This document shows positions 59,545 through 64,000 of a stretch of DNA of 64,000 nucleotides, piece by piece. The notes under the pieces were generated by a model. The model saw only the letters and a list, made by a program, of their open reading frames with translations. It did no database searches and was not told the origin of the DNA. Position 1 is the stretch's first letter, and every line of letters begins with the position of its first letter. Both the position numbers and the translations under genes were made by a program. The DNA is from Acidobacteriota bacterium (lineage in GTDB: Bacteria > Acidobacteriota > Aminicenantia > Aminicenantales > Saccharicenantaceae), in contig JAKQUO010000004.1 in the NCBI GenBank assembly GCA_029569255.1, positions 28,886-92,885 of the forward strand, in the 5' to 3' direction.

Positions 59545-60579
59545 TCAGTCCCGGACTTCGACCTCGACGCTGAAGAACTTGAAGTCCCTGTAGACGACCT
59601 CGGTCCGCGACCGGACGAAGGCCCGGCCCCGGCCGTCGAGATACGTCTCCTCGAACGACATGCGGCTGGGGAAGCGGATGCCGTTCTTCTCGGCGCTGAA
59701 CTCCGAGCGCATGACCAGGCGGGGCGTTCGCCCGAACTTCCTGCCTCGCTCCTCGAAGACGTCGTAGTGGCCGACCCGGCTCTCGCTCCACTCGATCCTG
59801 AGGATGTCGCCGGTCTTCACGTCGATCCAGGCTTTGCCGTAGAGGCCGCGGGCGGGCGGGGCGCCGGGGCGGGGCTTGGCGTCGACGACCAGGACCCGGG
59901 CCGGGCCGATCTCGTCCTCGCCGGCGACGGTGAAATCGTAGTCCGCGCGGACGCGCTCGGCGAAGAGGCCGACCGGGCCCATCAAGCAGTTGCTGAAGAC
60001 GACGATCGACGTCGCCAGGCCGGCGTCGGGCACGACCTTCTTCCTGCCGTTCTCCTCGAGCTGGGTCCGGACCTCGCGGATGGCCCGGCCGGCCCGGACG
60101 CACTGGTAGTCGTAGACGTAGGAGCGCTTGACCTTCCTCGCCCGGCTGAAGGTCAGGGTCGGGCCCAGGAAGGGCGACGTTCCCGGGTCGGGCGGCGGAG
60201 GCGCCGGCGAGGAGTCGAGCTTGGGGTCGATCGTCTCGCGGATCTCCTCGCGGCAGACGAAGTCGAAGGCCGAGCTCTCGAGCCGGCGGCAGTATTCGGC
60301 GGCGCGGTCGAGGAGGGCTTCGAGGGAGAGGTCGGGAGCGGCGGGGGCGGCGGGGACGGGCGCTGTCTCGGCGGCGGGGTTAGCGGCGGTCTTGAGGCGC
60401 TGCGGGGGCGCGGCGTCGAGGCCGGGCGGCGCGAGGAGGAGCGGCGGGACGGCGAGAGCGAGAAGGGCGGCGCGCGCCGGGAGGGCGGCTATCGCCGCAA
60501 AGACAGCGCGCGCCGCGAGGGCTGAACGAAATGTCCGACGCTTCGTCACGGGCATTGGCTTGGATGTGGGCCTAGGCAT
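59545..60579 (-). CDS. Exported hypothetical protein (Acidobacteriota-type)
   Basis: A 344-residue protein with a long Ala-rich N-terminal export signal (LPARAALLALAVPPLLLAPP) and a Pro/Ala-rich linker. The globular part from about residue 85 (LEALLDRAAEYCRRLESSAFDFVCREEI) is followed by many short strands and a fold resembling outer-membrane-lipoprotein carriers (GKAWIDVKTGDILRIEWSESRVG, RSEFSAEKNGIRFPSRMSFEETYLDGRG). Such proteins are frequent in Acidobacteriota and uncharacterised. ATG 60579 is preferred over a TTG at 60591; GGTTGGA is a possible ribosome site. It converges on the glycosidase gene with 2 nt between stops. Confidence 0.72.
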   Translation of the reverse strand: MPRPTSKPMPVTKRRTFRSALAARAVFAAIAALPARAALLALAVPPLLLAPPGLDAAPPQRLKTAANPAAETAPVPAAPAAPDLSLEALLDRAAEYCRRLESSAFDFVCREEIRETIDPKLDSSPAPPPPDPGTSPFLGPTLTFSRARKVKRSYVYDYQCVRAGRAIREVRTQLEENGRKKVVPDAGLATSIVVFSNCLMGPVGLFAERVRADYDFTVAGEDEIGPARVLVVDAKPRPGAPPARGLYGKAWIDVKTGDILRIEWSESRVGHYDVFEERGRKFGRTPRLVMRSEFSAEKNGIRFPSRMSFEETYLDGRGRAFVRSRTEVVYRDFKFFSVEVEVRD

Positions 60580-60606
60580 CGCGCGGTCCAACCCGGCCTC
60601 GGTCCC

Positions 60607-60635
60607 AGGATAGGCCCCCCGCCGCGAAAAATCAA
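60607..60635 (-). promoter_or_regulatory. Promoter of the exported hypothetical gene
   Basis: Minus strand: TTGATT (60635-60630), 17 bp, TATCCT (60612-60607), 27 nt upstream of the ATG. Confidence 0.6.
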
Positions 60636-60705
60636 ACCCGGCCGCGGGCCGTCCGCCGGGCGCGGAGTTGTGTCCCGCCCCCCATCCGGGCTATATATCG
60701 ATCAC

Positions 60706-60780
60706 GGCGACACGCAACTCAATGCGCCTCATCATGTCATGTTGTTGGGCATGAATCAGCGAATCGAGTTGCGTGTCACC
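60706..60780. repeat. 31-bp imperfect inverted repeat (long stem-loop) in the leader of the CBM9-like gene
   Basis: Arms 60706-60736 and 60750-60780 match at 24 of 31 positions, with 14 of the outer 15 pairs perfect (core GACACGCAACTC/GAGTTGCGTGTC). A 13-nt loop TCATGTTGTTGGG separates them. It lies between CTATATAT at 60691 and the ribosome site at 60793. Confidence 0.75.
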
Positions 60781-60804
60781 GAAATAGAGAATAGGGAGGC
60801 GCGG

Positions 60805-61686
60805 ATGAGGCCCCGATACGGATGCGACGAGAGGGAGCTCGCCCATTACACGTGCTACCGGGCGTCCCATAAGATGGTCGTCGACGGCCGCCTGGACAAG
60901 CCCGCTTGGAAGGAGGCGCCGAGGTCGCCCCGCTTCGTCGACCTCGTGAGCGGCGTCCCGGGTTTCTTGGACACGCGGGTGGCGGCCCTCTGGGACGACG
61001 ACGGCCTCTATGTCGCTTTCTGGGCGAGCGAGCCGAACGTCCAGGCCAGGCTCACCGGGCGCGACTCGCTCGTCTGGACCGAGAACGACGTCGAGGTCTT
61101 CATCGGCGGCGAGGACTGCTACTACGAGTTCGAGATCAACGCCCGGGGCACCGTCTACGAGGTCTTCTATATCTGGCAGGACGCGCTCAAAAAGGGCGGC
61201 CGGTTCGACGTCCCCGAGTTCGACCTGCGGACGCGGCGCGTCGACGTCCTCGGCGGTTTCCAGGACGGGATGCGCTACGGCAAGCATCCGCGCGGGGCGC
61301 GCTGGGCCTTCATGGACTGGGACATGCCCGGCCTGCGGACGGCGGTCCGGGTCCAGGGCACGCTCAACGACGCCTCCGACATCGACGAGGGCTGGACGGT
61401 CGAAATCGCCTTCCCCTGGCGCGGGATGAAGCCCTTGGCGGGGAAACGGCCGATCCCGCCGCGCGACGGCGACGTCTGGCGCCTGGACTTCTCCCGCTTC
61501 GAGCTCGTCGAGAGCTGCGGCGTCACGGTCGAGCCGCACCCCGGCTGGGCCTTGAACAGGCACGGCGTCTACGACTCGCACATCCCCGAGTGCTTCTCCT
61601 TCGTCCATTTCTCGGGCCTGCGGGCGGGCGAGACGCCTTCTATTCCCCGAGCACGTCCAGGAAAACGCGGCGGACGGCTTCGATGA
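60805..61686 (+). CDS. CBM9-like carbohydrate-binding family protein
   Basis: A 293-residue cytoplasmic-looking protein (no signal peptide) with the CBM9-like fold: VDGRLDKPAWKEAPR, TRVAALWDDDGLYVAFWASEPNVQ, LVWTENDVEVFIGGEDCYYEFEINARGTVYEVFY, WTVEIAFPWRGM, WRLDFSRFE. Such domains bind reducing-end sugars, but stand-alone bacterial versions are uncharacterised. The ATG at 60805 follows GGGAGG (60793-60798) at 6 nt. Its last 47 bases overlap the 3' end of the convergent plsC-like gene. A long inverted repeat lies in its leader. Confidence 0.8.
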   Translation: MRPRYGCDERELAHYTCYRASHKMVVDGRLDKPAWKEAPRSPRFVDLVSGVPGFLDTRVAALWDDDGLYVAFWASEPNVQARLTGRDSLVWTENDVEVFIGGEDCYYEFEINARGTVYEVFYIWQDALKKGGRFDVPEFDLRTRRVDVLGGFQDGMRYGKHPRGARWAFMDWDMPGLRTAVRVQGTLNDASDIDEGWTVEIAFPWRGMKPLAGKRPIPPRDGDVWRLDFSRFELVESCGVTVEPHPGWALNRHGVYDSHIPECFSFVHFSGLRAGETPSIPRARPGKRGGRLR

Positions 61687-62362
61687 GCTCGCCGATCGTC
61701 TCCTTCGTGCAGCCCGCCGTCGGCACGGCCGGACCGATCGTCAAGGCGACCTCGCCCGGCCGGATGTTCAGGCTCCCCTTGCGCGCGACCGCGCGAGCGC
61801 CTCGCTGGACGACGGGAAGGATGTCGAGCCCGGCCTCGACGGCCATCAGGAAGCCGCCGCGCTTGAAGGGGCCGAGACGGCCGTCGAGCGTCCTCGTGCC
61901 TTCCGGCATGACGGCGAAGGAGAACTCCGGGCGCTCCCGCAGCCAGGCCGCGGCCCGCCGCAGGGTCTCGACCGCCCGGGCCGTGTCCTTGCGGCTGATG
62001 GGGAACATGCCGATGCGGCGGATCACGCCGCCGTAAACCGGCCAGCGGAAGTGGCTCTCCTCTTCGACTCCCCGCAAGGGCGCCGGGAAGGCTATCTGGA
62101 AGACCAGCGGGTCGAAGAAGTTGACGTGGTTCATCATGGCCACGTACTGCCGGCCCGGGACGAGGCGCTCGCGGCCGGCGGCCCGGACCCGGACGCCGCA
62201 GGCGAGGAGCACGGCCCGGCAACCGCCCTTGATCAGGCGCTCGAGCCCGCGCCCCCGCAGGACGAAGGAGCCGAGCCATATGGCGGCGCAGGCGGCGGCG
62301 AAGACGGGCAGAGCGGCCGACCATATGAGGAGCGAGCGCAGGCGAACGAGGATCTTTCTCAT
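61640..62362 (-). CDS. plsC: 1-acyl-sn-glycerol-3-phosphate acyltransferase (PlsC family)
   Basis: A 240-residue inner-membrane acyltransferase that converts lysophosphatidate to phosphatidate. N-terminal membrane helix (LLIWSAALPVFAAACAAIWLG), the catalytic HX4D box as MNHVNFFD, and the glycerophosphate-binding PEGTRT. It follows a lipid-kinase gene with 9 nt between them and probably shares its transcript; both enzymes feed phosphatidate synthesis. Its 3' end overlaps the CBM9-like gene. Confidence 0.88.
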   Translation of the reverse strand: MRKILVRLRSLLIWSAALPVFAAACAAIWLGSFVLRGRGLERLIKGGCRAVLLACGVRVRAAGRERLVPGRQYVAMMNHVNFFDPLVFQIAFPAPLRGVEEESHFRWPVYGGVIRRIGMFPISRKDTARAVETLRRAAAWLRERPEFSFAVMPEGTRTLDGRLGPFKRGGFLMAVEAGLDILPVVQRGARAVARKGSLNIRPGEVALTIGPAVPTAGCTKETIGELIEAVRRVFLDVLGE

Positions 62363-62371
62363 GGCGCCGGG

Positions 62372-63307
62372 CTAGGCCAGGAACTCGATCTCGGCCGGGA
62401 GGACCTCGAGGCGGAGCGGCGTCCAGCCGATGAGCTCGCCGTCGGCCATGAGCCGGAGGGGCGGATCGGCCTCGACGGAGATCGAGGCGGCCCGGACGTG
62501 GCCGACCTTGGGGTGGGCGGCGTGCTGGCCGGAGAAGACGCCGGAGAAGATGGCCAGGATCTCGCGGCGGTTGACCCCGTCGAACAGGATGACGTCGGCC
62601 TGGCCGTCGGCGGTCTCGGCGGCCGGGGCGATCTTCATCTTCCCGCCGGTGAACTTGGAGTTGGAGACGACCAGGGCGCTGTTCGGGGCCTCGAGGCGGC
62701 GGCCGTCGGCGACGATCGTGACCAGGTTCCTCATGCCCCGGACGAGCCGGACGAGGACGGCCAGGCTGTAGCCGGCCGCGCCCATGAACTTGAACCGCGC
62801 GTTGGTGAGCTCGAGGATGTCGGCGATGAGGCCGACGCCGATGATGTTGAGCGAGACGCGGCGGACGGCGGGGCCGCCGGCGGGCCCGTCGCGCGAGGTG
62901 AACTCAACCAGGTCGACCCTGCGGCGGCGTCCGGCCAGGATCGCGTCGAGCGCCTGGTCGGGGGTCGTGATGTCGAAGTCGCGGAGGAAGGAGTTGCCGG
63001 TCCCGGCCGGGATCTGGCCGATGGCGGGAAGGCGCGGCGGGCGGCCTCCGGCGTAGAGGCCGTTCAGGAGCTCGTAGGGCGTGCCGTCGCCGCCGAGGCA
63101 GAGGAGGCGGTCGTAGCCGGGGCCGGCGGAGCCGAGCCGCGCCAGCCCGCGCCCGATCTCGACGGCGTGCCCGGCGTATTCGGAGAAGCGGACCTCGAGT
63201 CCGGGGAGGGAGGAGCGGAGGCGCGGCTCGAGGCGCGCGAAGACTTTCCGGCCGCGGCCGTGGCCGGCCGCCGGGTTGACGACGAGGAGTGTGCGGTGCG
63301 TATCCAT
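62372..63307 (-). CDS. Diacylglycerol/lipid kinase family protein
   Basis: A 311-residue DgkB/YegS-like kinase: LLVVNPAAGHGRGRK, the nucleotide loop LLCLGGDGTPYELLNGL, LPAGTGN-type QIPAGTGNSFLRD, and a C-terminal beta-domain (DADVILFDG-like QADVILFDGVNRREIL). It phosphorylates diacylglycerol or a related lipid, the product flowing to phosphatidate, and its gene is followed by the plsC-like gene. I chose the ATG at 63307 because it opens the conserved HRTLLVVNP; the longer frame upstream runs through an intergenic palindrome. Confidence 0.88.
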   Translation of the reverse strand: MDTHRTLLVVNPAAGHGRGRKVFARLEPRLRSSLPGLEVRFSEYAGHAVEIGRGLARLGSAGPGYDRLLCLGGDGTPYELLNGLYAGGRPPRLPAIGQIPAGTGNSFLRDFDITTPDQALDAILAGRRRRVDLVEFTSRDGPAGGPAVRRVSLNIIGVGLIADILELTNARFKFMGAAGYSLAVLVRLVRGMRNLVTIVADGRRLEAPNSALVVSNSKFTGGKMKIAPAAETADGQADVILFDGVNRREILAIFSGVFSGQHAAHPKVGHVRAASISVEADPPLRLMADGELIGWTPLRLEVLPAEIEFLA

Positions 63308-63349
63308 GATACGCCGGGCTTTATAACACAGCGGACGCGAAATGGAAAG

Positions 63350-63382
63350 CGGGGACATGTACCAAAGTGGTGACATGCCCCG
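63350..63382. repeat. GTGTCCCC-family palindrome, copy 4
   Basis: GCGGGGACATGTACC pairs with GGTGACATGCCCCGC around an AAAGT loop, followed by two further GTGTCCCC units (to about 63408). The longest member of the family. Confidence 0.65.
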
Positions 63383-63451
63383 CGTACGTGTCCCCATGCG
63401 TGTCCCCGTTCTTTGATCAATTTCACCAGATTTTTCTTCACGGGAAGTCGG

Positions 63452-63481
63452 CCGACAAAACCCAATGGAATTTGGTATAAT
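63452..63481 (+). promoter_or_regulatory. Promoter of the last lipoprotein gene
   Basis: CCGACA (63452-63457), 18 bp, consensus TATAAT (63476-63481), 45 nt before the ATG. Confidence 0.6.
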
Positions 63482-63526
63482 CATAGCGGTTGACGCTTCA
63501 GGGCAAGTGAAAGGAACACAGGGAAA

Positions 63527-64000
63527 ATGATCAGGATGCTTGGAATGTTAGGCTTGATCGGCGGCGTCGCTCTTCTGGCCGGGTGCTCCGCTTCGTCCGA
63601 TGACGGGGGCGGTCCCGGCCCTCATTCCGACGCCGTCATCGTCGATCACACCGGCGCTAAGTGGAACGCGATCCCCTCGTCCTGGATCGACCAGGCCAAG
63701 CAGCGGCTCCATATCGCTTACGGCCACACCTCGCACGGCAGCCAGCTCACGACGGGCATGGCGGGGCTGGTCGCGTGGAAAGGCGCGCGGTATTCCTTCA
63801 ACGCGGGCGGCTCCGGCGGCGCGCTCGACCTGCGGGAGAGCGTTTTCGGAGCGGCCTACGACCTCGGCAACCCCAACCGGACGGCCTGGGAGGCCGCGAC
63901 GAGGACCTATCTGGCCCAGAATCCCGCTATCAACGTCATCATCTGGTCCTGGTGCGGCCAGGTCGATGGGACGGAAGCCGAGATACAGCAATACCTCAAC
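63527..64000 (+). CDS. Lipoprotein of unknown function (3' end outside window)
   Basis: At least 158 residues; open to the window edge. Lipoprotein signal with LAGC (Cys20), then a Ser/Asp/Gly linker. The mature part has WIDQAKQRLHIAYGHTSHGSQLTTGM, LDLRESVFGAAYDLGNPNRTAWEAATRTYL and INVIIWSWCGQVDGTEAEIQQYL. The HTSHGS and SWCGQVDGT elements look like conserved active-site or binding loops, and similar proteins occur in several phyla without a known activity. AAAGGAACACAGGGA serves as ribosome site. Confidence 0.8.
   Translation, partial: MIRMLGMLGLIGGVALLAGCSASSDDGGGPGPHSDAVIVDHTGAKWNAIPSSWIDQAKQRLHIAYGHTSHGSQLTTGMAGLVAWKGARYSFNAGGSGGALDLRESVFGAAYDLGNPNRTAWEAATRTYLAQNPAINVIIWSWCGQVDGTEAEIQQYLN

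Noticed and set aside
57221..60103. 960-codon minus-strand open frame opposite the glycosidase gene
   Set aside because: It is antisense to a clear lipoprotein glycosidase with a strong ribosome site and has no coherent protein features.
60706..60780. Integron attC site
   Set aside because: The outer ends lack the RYYYAAC/GTTRRRY core sites, no integrase is present, and the arms are better described as a plain imperfect inverted repeat.

Overview
This is a roughly 68% GC chromosomal segment from a Gram-negative, protein-scavenging bacterium. Exported and outer-membrane proteins dominate: lipoproteins with clear lipoboxes, a TonB-dependent receptor with a carboxypeptidase-like N-terminal domain, secreted S9, S10, M28 and C69 peptidases, beta-propeller proteins, and a Tat-exported pair of the DUF6599 and DUF362 types. 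This style fits Acidobacteriota, most likely a Candidatus Aminicenantes-like lineage. That placement is an inference, because no rRNA or other phylogenetic marker is present. I see no tRNA, rRNA, CRISPR array, prophage or intact insertion sequence.

Layout. 0-22 kb: a partial lipoprotein, an SPOR/NlpC cell-wall hydrolase, an erythromycin-esterase-like protein, a SusC/OmpA-type TonB receptor, a PLP enzyme, a GntR regulator, an exported amidohydrolase, an NhaC antiporter, an S10 peptidase, a YCF48-like lipoprotein, a DUF4412-like protein, an ABC exporter, the DUF6599/DUF362 pair, a LVIVD-repeat protein and a DUF488 protein. 22-27 kb: a visibly lower-GC accessory patch with a one-piece MazE-MazF antitoxin-toxin fusion, an AAA/DUF4143 ATPase, gene remnants, a 6-bladed propeller, a two-ORF mini-module and two families of duplicated intergenic repeats. 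27-45 kb: the EttA ABC-F protein, an M28 peptidase fused to a cyclophilin-like domain, a TPR metalloprotease, a nine-heme cytochrome, a MoaF-like protein, an S9 peptidase, a Kelch-type lipoprotein, a C69 dipeptidase and a three-gene ABC-2 exporter. 44-54 kb: a two-component system divergent from a sigma-region-2/LuxR-HTH chimera, an InlB/DNRLRE lipoprotein, a four-gene C1 operon (FAD oxidase, pterin methyltransferase, MTHFR, PpsR) and an RRM RNA-binding protein. 54-64 kb: an outer-membrane protein, a MOP-like membrane protein, a transglutaminase-like protein, a GH95-like lipoprotein, a CBM9-like protein, a lipid-kinase/PlsC pair and a partial lipoprotein.

Expression signals are unusually readable because promoters are AT-rich islands or TTGACA boxes in GC-rich DNA. 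Many fit TTGACA, 17-18 bp of GC-rich spacer, then TATcAT. Most genes have an AGGAGG-type ribosome site, which decided many starts here. Several genes in the accessory patch instead start directly behind a -10 box and look leaderless.

The best candidates for something undescribed are the fused antitoxin-toxin ORF, an AT-rich operator shared by two exported-hydrolase promoters with a GntR regulator nearby, a family of GTGTCCCC palindromes at four intergenic sites, a 31-bp inverted repeat ahead of the CBM9-like gene, and the paired repeats of the accessory patch.
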